This document shows, piece after piece, positions 25,678 to 34,332 of a stretch of 64,000 nt of DNA. How positions within the stretch are numbered: position 1 is the first letter of the stretch; the number at the start of each line of letters is the position of its first letter. The translations under genes and the position numbers were made by a program. The DNA is from Sunxiuqinia sp965230765 (lineage in GTDB: Bacteria > Bacteroidota > Bacteroidia > Bacteroidales > Prolixibacteraceae). A model generated the notes under the pieces. That model was not told where the DNA came from and made no database searches. It was given only the letters and a program-made list of their open reading frames with translations. The DNA is taken from assembly GCA_965230765.1 (NCBI GenBank), contig CBDDLR010000002.1:62001-126000 (forward strand), given 5' to 3'.

Positions 25678-25830
25678 GAGTATGTCCAAAAAGTAAGCAT
25701 TATTGTGTATTTCATGAAATTCAGTTTTACCCTAACCCTAAAGGGAACCTGAATTTCAACGACTTCCCTTTAGGGAATGTAAGGGTAAAAGTCGTTGAAG
25801 GTGCAGATAAGGTACTTTTTGGACAGCCTC
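25678..25830. mobile_element. 153-bp MITE-like element, copy 1
   Basis: The ends are imperfect inverted repeats (GAGTATGTCCAAAAAGTA and TACTTTTTGGACAGCCTC). Inside are nested inverted repeats: GAAATTCAG/CTGAATTTC, CAACGACTT/AAGTCGTTG, and an ACCCTAACCCTAAAGGGAA arm against TTCCCTTTAGGGAATG. A second copy of the same length lies at 51055-51207 with five differences. It has no coding capacity. It lies 24 bp after the permease and 17 bp before the propeller gene, so it may supply promoter or terminator structure. Confidence 0.8.
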
Positions 25831-25847
25831 ATTAAAACGATAAAACA

Positions 25848-27503
25848 ATGATCAAACAATATTTCATACTTATACTGGCAGTACTTATACTGGCAGCCTG
25901 TGGTACTTCCGAGAAAAAGAAGGAAACAAGCACTAAAGAAAAGTTTGTTATCAGCGGTGAAGTCACCGGGAAAAGCGAAGGCATGGTTTATTTCTCTTTT
26001 TACAACGAATTAAAAAAAGGGGATTGGCTGCGAGACAGTGTACAAATTGAAAATGGAAAATTTACTTACGAGGCAGATTACATAATGCCCCGAAGGAGTG
26101 TTGTAAAAGCGACGAATGGCGATTATAGAAATGCTATTGAGTTTTATATTGGTAAAGAACAAGTTCATCTTAAAATAGATGCCATTAATGTTGCTGAAAC
26201 AGTGATTGAAGGGGATGTATTCAACCAAGAATGGAGAGCCTTTAACAAAGAAATGGCCGAATACAGTTTTGTGCCAGGATTGGAAGAGGCAGGCAAGAAC
26301 TTCAGAGATCGAAGTCGCCCTGAGGCGGAACGCAATGAGATACGTAACAAGATTTATGACCCCGGGATGGTTATCAAAAAGCAAAAAGAGGAAGAGTTTA
26401 AAATAAAGTACATACAGGAGCATCCTGCCTCTGAACTTTCGGTGCTTTTGGTACCTGGATTACTAGATAGAAAAAATGCTGCTTATGCAGAAGGTATTTT
26501 AAACTATTTTGAGCCGGAATTCAGAAAAACTCAGCCTGCCTTGAAAGTGATTGAGGGCCGCATTGCCAGTAAAAAAGATACCGATGTGGATGTGAAAACT
26601 TACCTGGCTGATGTACCCGATATTGCTTACCAGTTAGATAAGTCTTTTAAAGGCAAACATTTGGGTAATCTGGCTTATTTAGCTAGTATGAAGAATGATA
26701 GAATTTGTGGTGTTACATCAGATGGAAAGGTTGTGATATTTGATACAAAAGGAAAGATTTTGGGTGAGTTTGCTACAACCTATAAGCAAGATGTCACATC
26801 AATTGCTGCTGATGAAAATGACAATATCTATGTAAATTTCTTTGTGAAAATTAAGAAAAAGGTGAAGGTTCGCGGTCGTATGATTGAAAGACATACTTAC
26901 GGAGAATCCCTATGTATTGTTTATGACATAAAAGGAAATAAACTAAGGGAATTTCCTTTAAAAGGCTTTACAAGACCTTCAGGGGCTAAAATCAGAGGGA
27001 AACAGCTATTGGTTTCGAATTGCTACGACAATGCTAGGATTTGCATATTTGATAGAGAAACAGGAAAACTGCTCAAAGAAATAGAAGGCCTAAGGGCATG
27101 TTGTGGTATCTTGGACTTTGACATTAACGAAAAAGGTGAATTTATTGTAGGTAACCTGGGGGCTTTCAGGGTAACAGGATATTCACCTGAGGGTAAGCAC
27201 GAGTTCGACTTCGGACAACGTGGTCAGTCAATAGATGAGTTTGTAGGCTGCTGTAACCCGGTAAGCGTAGCTTCCTTATCTACCGGAGCAATTGTAACGG
27301 TTGAGAAACAACCTACCCGTGTAAAGATTTATAGCAAAAGTGGTGCAAGAGCGGTTGACGGCGTTTATGAATTGGTAAAAGGCTGTACTTATATCCCTCT
27401 TGCAGTGGATAGTAAAGATAACCTTTACTTGGCATCACCCGAAAAAGGCGTGGTGAAATGTGTTGCCGCGCAAGGTGCTAAAGAATTAGCAAGTGCAAAC
27501 TAA
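25848..27503 (+). CDS. Lipoprotein: DUF4369-like N-terminus plus six-bladed beta-propeller with CC motifs, copy 1
   Basis: A 551-residue protein with a lipobox (VLILAAC, Cys 18). The N-terminal 150 residues (FVISGEVTGKSEGMVYFSF, DSVQIENGKFTYEADY) are the DUF4369 type common before TlpA domains. A helical linker follows. From about residue 265 there are NHL-like blades (GNLAYLASMKNDRICGVT, TSIAADENDNIYVNF, GCTYIPLAVDSKDNLYLASPEKG). Vicinal cysteines occur as ACCGILD (418-419) and GCCNPVS (468-469), with further Cys in SNCYDNARIC and GCTYIP. Such pairs could bind a metal or form a redox disulfide. It lies between the ABC cassette and the TlpA genes, so a partner role with periplasmic thioredoxins is plausible but unproven. 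Confidence 0.85.
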   Translation: MIKQYFILILAVLILAACGTSEKKKETSTKEKFVISGEVTGKSEGMVYFSFYNELKKGDWLRDSVQIENGKFTYEADYIMPRRSVVKATNGDYRNAIEFYIGKEQVHLKIDAINVAETVIEGDVFNQEWRAFNKEMAEYSFVPGLEEAGKNFRDRSRPEAERNEIRNKIYDPGMVIKKQKEEEFKIKYIQEHPASELSVLLVPGLLDRKNAAYAEGILNYFEPEFRKTQPALKVIEGRIASKKDTDVDVKTYLADVPDIAYQLDKSFKGKHLGNLAYLASMKNDRICGVTSDGKVVIFDTKGKILGEFATTYKQDVTSIAADENDNIYVNFFVKIKKKVKVRGRMIERHTYGESLCIVYDIKGNKLREFPLKGFTRPSGAKIRGKQLLVSNCYDNARICIFDRETGKLLKEIEGLRACCGILDFDINEKGEFIVGNLGAFRVTGYSPEGKHEFDFGQRGQSIDEFVGCCNPVSVASLSTGAIVTVEKQPTRVKIYSKSGARAVDGVYELVKGCTYIPLAVDSKDNLYLASPEKGVVKCVAAQGAKELASAN

Positions 27504-27600
27504 GCTTGCTACAGCGCGAGTAAAATTATTATCGTGTTACCGCGCGAGTCCCCTCGGGTGGTTATTAAGAAATTTGGAGTACAAACTAAAAATAAATAAA
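27504..27600. repeat. Short spacer with repeated GCGCGAG words
   Basis: AGCTTGCTACAGCGCGAG and TTACCGCGCGAGTCCCC repeat a GCGCGAG word. Related words occur after 19267 (GCTCGCTACCGCGCGATTG) and after 29001 (AGCTTGCTATCGTGCGATTG). They look like decayed copies of one small intergenic repeat that followed duplicated genes. Confidence 0.4.
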
Positions 27601-29001
27601 ATGAAAAAATTAATAGCAATCAGTTTGTTGGTTATGGGTATAGCCTTACAAACATTAACAGCACAAGTAGTTGTAAACGTAAATGTAACAGGTGATGATG
27701 TACGAGGCCCCGGAATTATTATGCTGGGGGATGAATTAATTAAAATCCTCCCGGAAAGTGAAGATAACAAAGGCAAGGGTACATTGGAACTGGATATTAC
27801 GGAACCACAATTTATTACTTTCAGAAACGCCTGGGGTATGAATCACATTCGGTTTTATGTGTCGCCCGGTACCGAGTTAACGATCGAAGGGGAAAATAAT
27901 AGAGCCAGAATTGGTTGGCCCGGAAGAGTTTCTCAACCTACAACTATTACCTGTAACGACGGAGGTATTAACCAGTTTTTGTTCGATTATCAGAAGGCCA
28001 ATTCAAAAGAGTATTATGCTCCCTTTACTCAGGAAGATATCGATAATAAGGGTGCCAATATAGTGGAAAGATTTCATGCAATTGAAAAGAGTGTACAGGA
28101 CCAATTGGCTAAAACCAATTTTTCCGAAGAGGTAAAAAAAGAAGTAAGCAACTATCTGACTTTCTTTAATATGTATGGACTATTGTGCATCCCTCAAATT
28201 GTTAAAGAGGCCGGGAATCAGTTTGAAGGTGGTGAAGCGTATTACCAACTATTGAATTCACTCGTAAAAGAAGATGAAAAGTTGTACAAGACACTTTATC
28301 TCTATTCGGAATACTTTTCGATGCTTTTGAGTGAAATAGCCGGAGCCGGCGGTGTAGAAGGCTATGAGCGTGCTTTAAAAGCGACAAAAAGAGCTTTGAA
28401 GTTCGAATCGAAGCTGATCAGGGAACGAATGGTTTTTCAGTTTACTGCCGGATATATTGCAAGCAGAGGTATAAAGGGTACTGAAGAGTTACAAAAACTA
28501 TTTGCCGATAATGTAACCAACGAAGAATATAAAAAGGGACTTGAAGGTGTATTTGCCAGAGCCTCGCACATAAATGAAGGAGATATTTCGCCCGACTTTA
28601 ATTATGAAGATATTAATGGCAATATGGTGTCCTTAAAAAGCCTGCGAGGAAAATACGTTTATATTGACATGTGGGCAACCTGGTGTGGTCCTTGTAAAAA
28701 GGAAATCCCGTTTTTAAAAGAGCTGGAACATGAATATGCCGGAAAAAATATCCACTTTGTAAGTATATCGAAAGACCGACCTAAGGATATTGAAAAGTGG
28801 AAAACCATGGTAAAGGAAAAAGAATTGGGAGGCATCCAGCTTTTTGCCAATGGCGACGAAGATTTTTCCAACGCTTATATTGTGCAGGGAATACCACACT
28901 TTATACTCATTGACAGAGAAGGGCGGGCACTTAAAATGAAAGCACCACGTCCGTCATCAGAAGAAATACGACCACTTTTGAATTCTTTAGAGGGCTTGTA
29001 A
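27601..29001 (+). CDS. Exported TlpA-like thiol-disulfide oxidoreductase
   Basis: A 466-residue protein. The start at 27601 is chosen because it begins MKKLIAISLLVMG and gives a signal peptide ending LTAQ; an upstream extension to 27493 would place 36 odd residues before it. The N-terminal part (to about 130) is DUF4369-like and holds the run TITCNDGGIN, shared with the next gene. A helical linker leads to a TlpA domain (about 330-466) with WATWCGPCKKE (active site C362/C365), the cis-Pro in GIPHFILID, and a C-terminal RPSSEEIRPLL. The predicted role is periplasmic disulfide reduction or exchange. Confidence 0.92.
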   Translation: MKKLIAISLLVMGIALQTLTAQVVVNVNVTGDDVRGPGIIMLGDELIKILPESEDNKGKGTLELDITEPQFITFRNAWGMNHIRFYVSPGTELTIEGENNRARIGWPGRVSQPTTITCNDGGINQFLFDYQKANSKEYYAPFTQEDIDNKGANIVERFHAIEKSVQDQLAKTNFSEEVKKEVSNYLTFFNMYGLLCIPQIVKEAGNQFEGGEAYYQLLNSLVKEDEKLYKTLYLYSEYFSMLLSEIAGAGGVEGYERALKATKRALKFESKLIRERMVFQFTAGYIASRGIKGTEELQKLFADNVTNEEYKKGLEGVFARASHINEGDISPDFNYEDINGNMVSLKSLRGKYVYIDMWATWCGPCKKEIPFLKELEHEYAGKNIHFVSISKDRPKDIEKWKTMVKEKELGGIQLFANGDEDFSNAYIVQGIPHFILIDREGRALKMKAPRPSSEEIRPLLNSLEGL

Positions 29002-29079
29002 AATTAAGCTTGCTATCGTGCGATTGTATCAGGTGGGAATATATATAACAAAATGAACTTACAATTTGTACCTAAGGGA

Positions 29080-29158
29080 CTCCTTCGGAGAAAGCCTGAC
29101 CCCTCCTAACCTCCCCGAAGGGGAGGAATTCTCCCCCTTCGGGGGATTAAGGGGGTCA
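29080..29158. repeat. REP-like nested palindromes
   Basis: Small hairpins CTCCTTCGGAG (29080-29090), CCTCCCC/GGGGAGG (29110-29126) and TCCCCCTTCGGGGGA (29132-29146) lie inside an outer inverted repeat (TGACCCC near 29098, and TTAAGGGGGTCA at 29147-29158). It is typical of Bacteroidota extragenic palindromes and sits upstream of the two-domain thioredoxin gene. Confidence 0.7.
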
Positions 29159-29224
29159 TAAATCAATTGATTATCACACGATACAAACACTCGGTAACTA
29201 TAAAATAAAAAGTAAAAAAATAAT

Positions 29225-31789
29225 ATGATGAAGAAACAGATATTAGGAACACTCCTTATGGTACTATTTACCATTGGGGCTTTTGCCGAAAAAACAACGG
29301 TACAATTTACATTCAAAGGTTATGAAAGAGGGCAGTTACAATTGGCTGCTTTGGGTAAACAACACAACTTAACTCCAAATGCTGAAAAAGTGGCTACGCT
29401 TGAATTGGATGTAACCCAAGGCTCATGGGCCCGCTTTTCTTATTTTGGCAGTTCGTGCTGGTTGTATTTGTATGTAACACCGGGTAACGATGTAAACGTG
29501 CAAATGGATTTAAGTGGGAAAATGAACGGAGCACCTAACCACTTAACTTATCCTTGTGAAGTGACATGTAATGATGGTGGAATCAACAACTATTTGGTAA
29601 AGTTCCAAAAGGAAAACAGCTCTTTCTTTGGTTTACCATTTAAAGAAGAAGAGATGTCGCTGACTGGCAAAGCCAGAGCTGATCGTTTTGACCAATTGAT
29701 CAAGCATTACGAAGATGAGGTTGAGGCAACAACTATACCTGCGGAGTATAAACCGGTGGTTAAATTATATACAAAATATGACACAGGGAATGGACTCTTA
29801 TGGTACATCTTTTCAAAAATGAGAAATCAACAGAACTATTATCAGGATGATGCCTACTATGAAAAACTGGAATTATTGATCGTTGATCAACCTGAATTAA
29901 TGGGATTAAAAGCCTATTTGGATTTTATGAAATCTGCTGTTTTGTTTTCGTATGACAAAGGTGAGTTAAGCCCATTGGAATATACCACAAAAGCAGTAGA
30001 AAAAGTAGCCGGTTTTAATGGACCTGTGAAATACGATATAATTGCTCCTTATGTGATGGAGTATGTCCAAAAGCATGGTATTGAAGGAACGGAAGAAATG
30101 CAGAAAATTTTATTCGCAACTTATCCTGACCCGCGAGCACATGAATATTTCAATGGTTTTCTGGCAGAGTATAAAGGATTAGCCAAAGGAGCAACATCGG
30201 CACCTTTCAATTATCCTGATGTAAATGGTAAAATGGTATCATTGGAAAGCTTAAAAGGTAAATTTGTATACATCGACCTTTGGGCAACCTGGTGCGGACC
30301 ATGTAAAAATGAAATTCCTTTCTTGCAAAAGCTAGAGCACGAGTATGCTGGAAAAGACATTCATTTTGTAAGCATCTCAAGCGATAAACCAGAAGATGCC
30401 GAAAAATGGAAAGCCATGGTAAAGGAAAAGAACATGGGTGGTATTCAACTGCATGCCAATGGCGATCAGGAATTTGCAAAAGCTTATAAAGTACAAGGTA
30501 TTCCTCGATTTATTTTATTGGATAAAGAAGGTAAAATCGTTGAAATTAACGCACCACGTCCAAGCTCGGAAGAAATCAGACCATTACTGGATCAATTACT
30601 TAAGGCGGACAGTGAATTACCACAAGGAATCCGTTTTGAACACGGGACTTTAGCAGAAGCCTTTGCCAAAGCCAAAAAAGAAAACAAACTGGTATTTGTA
30701 GATACCTATACCGAATGGTGCGGCCCTTGTAAACGCTTAAGCAAAGAAGTTTTTCCTCAGAAAAAAGTTGGCGATTATTTTAACCCACGTTTTGTAAGTG
30801 TTAAGATTGACGCTGAAAAAGGGGAAGGAATTGAGTATGCTAAAAAATACCAAATAAAATCTTATCCAACCTTAATGTTTTTAAATGCCAATGGTGATGT
30901 AATGTATCGAATAAGTGGCTTTACAAATGCCGATGGTTTAATTAAAGATGCTAAGATTGCCACAGACCCATCGGCGCAATTAGAAGCACTGCAAAAACGA
31001 TATGACGAGGGCGAGCGCGACCTGGATTTCTTGATGCAGTTATGTGCAGAGCTGGGCAAGCAAAGAAAAATCGATGAGATTTATGAAATTGGCGCAGCCT
31101 ATACGAAAAGCATCGAGGTGGAACAATTGTACGACCCTAAGGTATTTAAAATGGTCACCTGGTCTACACAACTAAAATGGGAAGATGAGGCCTACCAGTT
31201 TATTTATAACAACTGGGATAAGATTATTGAAAAGACAGGCGTACACCCAATGAGCCTGGAGCGTACAATGCGCGATCCTGCATACTTTTACGTGGTGAAA
31301 GTGGCCAAAGAAGGGAATAGCATTGAAGACATTGATAAGGCCATTGAAAGGGTAAAAAAAGCCACAAAGATTCAAGACAAAGAAAAGCTATATGCCATGC
31401 ATTATTTGGCAAAAGGCGATACCGATAAGTGGTATAGCACACAGAAGAAAAGACTGGACGGAGAAGTAGCGAAGGAAAACAACGGTAGAATGAGTTTCTA
31501 TATGTTGCAAATGGCTAAGGATATTGATGAAAACGATGTATTTAATGGAACAAAAATGTGTAAAAAACTGATTAAAGAATTTACGCACTTGGAAAAAGAA
31601 TACGAGGAATACTTCACCGATCATGGCTATAAAGGCCTTGTGCTTTTATACAAAGCGGATGGCAACAAGAAAAAAGCTTTGGAATATCTTGAGAAATACA
31701 AGGAAGAAGCTAATAAGATGTTCAACAAGTCTAAAAAAGGATTGCCAGATTTTGTAACTGAATTTATTGAAGAGATTGAGAACATGTAA
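29225..31789 (+). CDS. Two-domain fusion: TlpA-type plus thioredoxin-type protein with helical C-terminus
   Basis: An 854-residue exported protein (signal ends GAFAE). The first half (to about 460) matches the preceding gene: a DUF4369-like start with EVTCNDGGIN, then TlpA with WATWCGPCKNE (C357/C360) and IPRFILLDKEG. The second half (from about 465) matches the mature part of the next gene: GIRFEHGTLAEAFAKAKKEN, YTEWCGPCKRLSKEVFPQK (C499/C502), cis-Pro in SYPTLMF, and a long helical, TPR-like tail. The joint is at LLDQLLKADSELPQGIRF, and no second signal peptide is present. It therefore looks like a fusion of two tandem genes and would carry two active sites on one chain. Confidence 0.92.
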   Translation: MMKKQILGTLLMVLFTIGAFAEKTTVQFTFKGYERGQLQLAALGKQHNLTPNAEKVATLELDVTQGSWARFSYFGSSCWLYLYVTPGNDVNVQMDLSGKMNGAPNHLTYPCEVTCNDGGINNYLVKFQKENSSFFGLPFKEEEMSLTGKARADRFDQLIKHYEDEVEATTIPAEYKPVVKLYTKYDTGNGLLWYIFSKMRNQQNYYQDDAYYEKLELLIVDQPELMGLKAYLDFMKSAVLFSYDKGELSPLEYTTKAVEKVAGFNGPVKYDIIAPYVMEYVQKHGIEGTEEMQKILFATYPDPRAHEYFNGFLAEYKGLAKGATSAPFNYPDVNGKMVSLESLKGKFVYIDLWATWCGPCKNEIPFLQKLEHEYAGKDIHFVSISSDKPEDAEKWKAMVKEKNMGGIQLHANGDQEFAKAYKVQGIPRFILLDKEGKIVEINAPRPSSEEIRPLLDQLLKADSELPQGIRFEHGTLAEAFAKAKKENKLVFVDTYTEWCGPCKRLSKEVFPQKKVGDYFNPRFVSVKIDAEKGEGIEYAKKYQIKSYPTLMFLNANGDVMYRISGFTNADGLIKDAKIATDPSAQLEALQKRYDEGERDLDFLMQLCAELGKQRKIDEIYEIGAAYTKSIEVEQLYDPKVFKMVTWSTQLKWEDEAYQFIYNNWDKIIEKTGVHPMSLERTMRDPAYFYVVKVAKEGNSIEDIDKAIERVKKATKIQDKEKLYAMHYLAKGDTDKWYSTQKKRLDGEVAKENNGRMSFYMLQMAKDIDENDVFNGTKMCKKLIKEFTHLEKEYEEYFTDHGYKGLVLLYKADGNKKKALEYLEKYKEEANKMFNKSKKGLPDFVTEFIEEIENM

Positions 31790-31804
31790 TTAAAAATAAT
31801 TAAG

Positions 31805-33034
31805 ATGAAGAAGGTACTATTAATACTCGTTGCCATATTGGCTGTTACTACTTCCTTTTCGCAAGGAATAGAATTTGAGCACGGAACTATAGCCGAAGCA
31901 TTCGCCAAGGCAAAAAAAGAAAACAAACTGGTATTTGTTGATACCTATACAAGCTGGTGCGGGCCATGTAAACGCTTGAGCAAAGAAGTATTTCCACAAA
32001 AAGTTGTTGGCGATTATTTTAATCCACGTTTTGTGAATGTTAAAATTGATGCCGAAAAGGGAGAAGGCGTTGACTTTGCTAAAAAGTATAAGATAACAAA
32101 TTACCCAACATTATTATTCCTTAGCCCGGATGGCGAAGAAATGCATAGAGTACTTGGCTTTACACAAGCAGATGGTTTAATTAAAGATGCTAAAGTAGCC
32201 GAGGATCCTTCAATGCATTTAGAAGCGCTGCAAAAAAGATATAACGAGGGCGAGCGCGATCTTGATTTCCTGATGCAGTTGTGCGCAGAGCTGGGCAAGA
32301 AGCGAATGATGGATGAGATTTATGAAATTGGCGCAGCCTATACGAAAAGCATCGAGGTGGAGCAATTGTACGACCCAAAGGTGTTTAAAATGGTAACCTG
32401 GTCCACACAACTGGAATTCGAAGATGAGGCTTACCAGTTTATTTATAACAACTGGGATCAAATTATTGAAAAAACAGGTATACAAGAAAGGGAACTCCAG
32501 CGAACAATGCGAAAGCCGGCCGGTAAATATATTGGAAAAATAGCCGAAGACGAGAATAGTAGTATTGAAGATATTGATAGGGCCATTGAACGTGTTAAAA
32601 AAGTCTTAGGAAGCGGTAATAAAGAGGCTTTATATTCCGCGAATTATTTGGCAAAAGGTGATACGGATAACTGGTATATCATACAGAAGCAAATACTGGA
32701 CATGAAAATAGAAGAGAAAGACTGGAGAGGTATGCGCGTTGCTATGTATATGATGGCAGAGACGATTAATGAAAATAGCGATGTATTTGACGGGAGTGGT
32801 ATGTATAAAAAGCTGATTAAAGATTTTACTCAGTTAGAAAAAAAATACGAGGAAAACTTCGATTATGGTGCTTACCAAAGCATTATACGTTTATACAAAT
32901 TAGATGGCAACAAGAAAAAAGCCTTGGAATATCTAGAGATATATAAGTTAGACGCTGAAAAGAAGTTTATACCTGTTCTAAATCGTTTGCCGGGTGACGT
33001 GAAAAAATTTATTGAAGAGATTGAGAATATGTAG
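31805..33034 (+). CDS. Exported thioredoxin-like protein with helical C-terminus
   Basis: A 409-residue protein. The signal peptide ends TTSFSQ (residue 20), followed by a thioredoxin_7/DsbD-gamma-like domain (about 25-135) with DTYTSWCGPCKRLSKEVF (C52/C55) and the cis-Pro in NYPTLLFLSPDG. The remaining 270 residues are helical with TPR-like spacing (LEALQKRYNEGERDLDFL, KKALEYLEIYKLDAEKKF). It lies 15 bp after the two-domain fusion gene and is almost certainly cotranscribed. It is the intact counterpart of the pseudogene at 18038-19267 and of the second half of the fusion. The helical tail may bind a partner. Confidence 0.93.
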   Translation: MKKVLLILVAILAVTTSFSQGIEFEHGTIAEAFAKAKKENKLVFVDTYTSWCGPCKRLSKEVFPQKVVGDYFNPRFVNVKIDAEKGEGVDFAKKYKITNYPTLLFLSPDGEEMHRVLGFTQADGLIKDAKVAEDPSMHLEALQKRYNEGERDLDFLMQLCAELGKKRMMDEIYEIGAAYTKSIEVEQLYDPKVFKMVTWSTQLEFEDEAYQFIYNNWDQIIEKTGIQERELQRTMRKPAGKYIGKIAEDENSSIEDIDRAIERVKKVLGSGNKEALYSANYLAKGDTDNWYIIQKQILDMKIEEKDWRGMRVAMYMMAETINENSDVFDGSGMYKKLIKDFTQLEKKYEENFDYGAYQSIIRLYKLDGNKKKALEYLEIYKLDAEKKFIPVLNRLPGDVKKFIEEIENM

Positions 33035-33064
33035 GAAGTTAAACTTACGAAGCATTAAATAAAG

Positions 33065-33128
33065 AAAGGCGTAAAGCATGCAAAGAAAAAAATACAAGAC
33101 TCAATCATTTGCAAGCTTTGCGCCTTTT
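33065..33128 (+). terminator. Rho-independent terminator after the thioredoxin gene
   Basis: AAAGGCGTAAAGC (33065-33077) pairs with GCTTTGCGCCTTT (33115-33127) with one T-G pair. The long loop contains ATACAAGACTCAATCATT, which is repeated in the copy at 34200-34264. Confidence 0.7.
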
Positions 33129-33201
33129 CATGTTATATCTTGTACCAAGCTGTAACTTTTAATTTTCCAGATATATTTTAACATCTAACAATTAATACAA
33201 A

Positions 33202-34026
33202 ATGAAACGAATTATTTTATTTCTTGTAATGTTCTTAACTGTTGTGACAATGGAAGCACAACAAAAAAAAGTAGTTTTAATTACCGGAACAGCATCTGGT
33301 TTTGGTAAAGCTACTGCCGAAAAACTAGTTGAAAAAGGATATATAGTTTACGGTGGAGATATTCAGGTAGAAGCCAACCAATACCTGAACGAAATTGGTG
33401 GGCATGCATTGGTAATGGATGTTACCAAGGACGATCAGGTTAAAAAAGGGGTGCAAAAAGTTATTGATGAACAAGGACGTATTGATGTACTGATCAACAA
33501 CGCCGGATATGGCTCCTATGCCACCATCGAAAACATTGATATGGATGAGTTGAAACACCAGTTTGATGTAAACGTTTTTGGCTATGCCCGCTTGCAACAA
33601 GAAGTTTTGCCGCACATGCGTAAGCAAAGGTCAGGACGAATTATTAATGTGTCGTCTGTAGTAGGAGAAATTTCAATACCAATGTTAGGATGGTATGCTG
33701 CCTCAAAACATGCTGTTGAAGGCATGTCAGATGCTTTACGTCAGGAGGTGAAACCATTTAATATTGATGTTGTAAAAATAAAGCCTGGGGCGGTAAATAC
33801 CGGATTCGCTAAAGTAGCATTTGCAAAATTAGATGCATCTCACATCCCCGATGATTATAAATCAGCGGCTGACAATTTTAAAACTTTTTCAAAAGCGATG
33901 TATGCACGGGTTGAAGGTCCGGAAGGTACAGCAGATTACATTGTAAAGGCAGTTGAGGCTGAGGTACCAGAAATAGAGTATCTCACTACGCCAGATGCAC
34001 ATCGGCTATTGAATTCTAATGACTAG
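33202..34026 (+). CDS. Short-chain dehydrogenase/reductase with an apparent signal peptide
   Basis: A 274-residue classical SDR. The cofactor motif is TGTASGFGKAT, the structural motif NNAGYG, and the catalytic residues are Ser in NVSSVVG and YAASK. Before the Rossmann fold is a 20-residue hydrophobic N-terminus (MKRIILFLVMFLTVVTMEAQ) that looks like a Sec signal peptide with an AQ cleavage site. The related SDR at 39555 starts directly at the fold. An NAD(P) enzyme outside the cytoplasm would be odd; a start at the ATG at 33250 would remove most of the signal. It is placed between two copies of a thioredoxin gene end. The substrate is unknown. Confidence 0.88.
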   Translation: MKRIILFLVMFLTVVTMEAQQKKVVLITGTASGFGKATAEKLVEKGYIVYGGDIQVEANQYLNEIGGHALVMDVTKDDQVKKGVQKVIDEQGRIDVLINNAGYGSYATIENIDMDELKHQFDVNVFGYARLQQEVLPHMRKQRSGRIINVSSVVGEISIPMLGWYAASKHAVEGMSDALRQEVKPFNIDVVKIKPGAVNTGFAKVAFAKLDASHIPDDYKSAADNFKTFSKAMYARVEGPEGTADYIVKAVEAEVPEIEYLTTPDAHRLLNSND

Positions 34027-34029
34027 CGC

Positions 34030-34140
34030 TCAGAAAAAGCTTTGGAATATTTAGAGAAATACAAGGAAGCAGTAAATATGATGTTTGATAAAATACCAGG
34101 ATTTACTGGAGAATTTATTGGAGAGATTGAGCAGGTGTAG
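34030..34140 (+). pseudogene. C-terminal remnant of a thioredoxin-like gene
   Basis: The frame after the SDR stop reads SEKALEYLEKYKEAV, then NMMFDKIPGFTGEF and IGEIEQV before TAG at 34138. It matches the C-terminus of the thioredoxin-like proteins (KKALEYLEKYKEEANKMF in 29225-31789 and the FIEEIENM ending). Only about 36 codons remain; the signal peptide, active site and most of the helical tail are missing. Confidence 0.85.
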
Positions 34141-34199
34141 GAAGTTAACTTACTTTGCTGCGTTAAATTAAACGATTACTTACGAAGCATTGAATAAAG

Positions 34200-34264
34200 A
34201 AAGGCGTAATGCAGCAAAGTATAAAAATACAAGACTCAATCATTCCCAAGCTTTGCGCCTTTTT
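34200..34264 (+). terminator. Second copy of the thioredoxin-gene terminator
   Basis: AAAGGCG (34200-34206) and a following AGCAAAG pair with CTTTGCGCC (34251-34259), followed by T5. The loop shares ATACAAGACTCAATCATT with 33065-33128. It now ends the SDR transcript. Confidence 0.65.
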
Positions 34265-34332
34265 GTTCGCTGTATGATTAACCTTAACAGATAATAGTTC
34301 CAGAATAATTTTCAGAAATAAAATCAACTAAA

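Noticed and set aside
25678..25830. CRISPR-like repeat structure
   Set aside because: The repeats are inverted, not regularly spaced direct repeats, and no cas gene is present.
29080..29158. Riboswitch or structured leader of the two-domain thioredoxin gene
   Set aside because: The nested GC palindromes are those of common extragenic repeats and no conserved riboswitch core can be seen.
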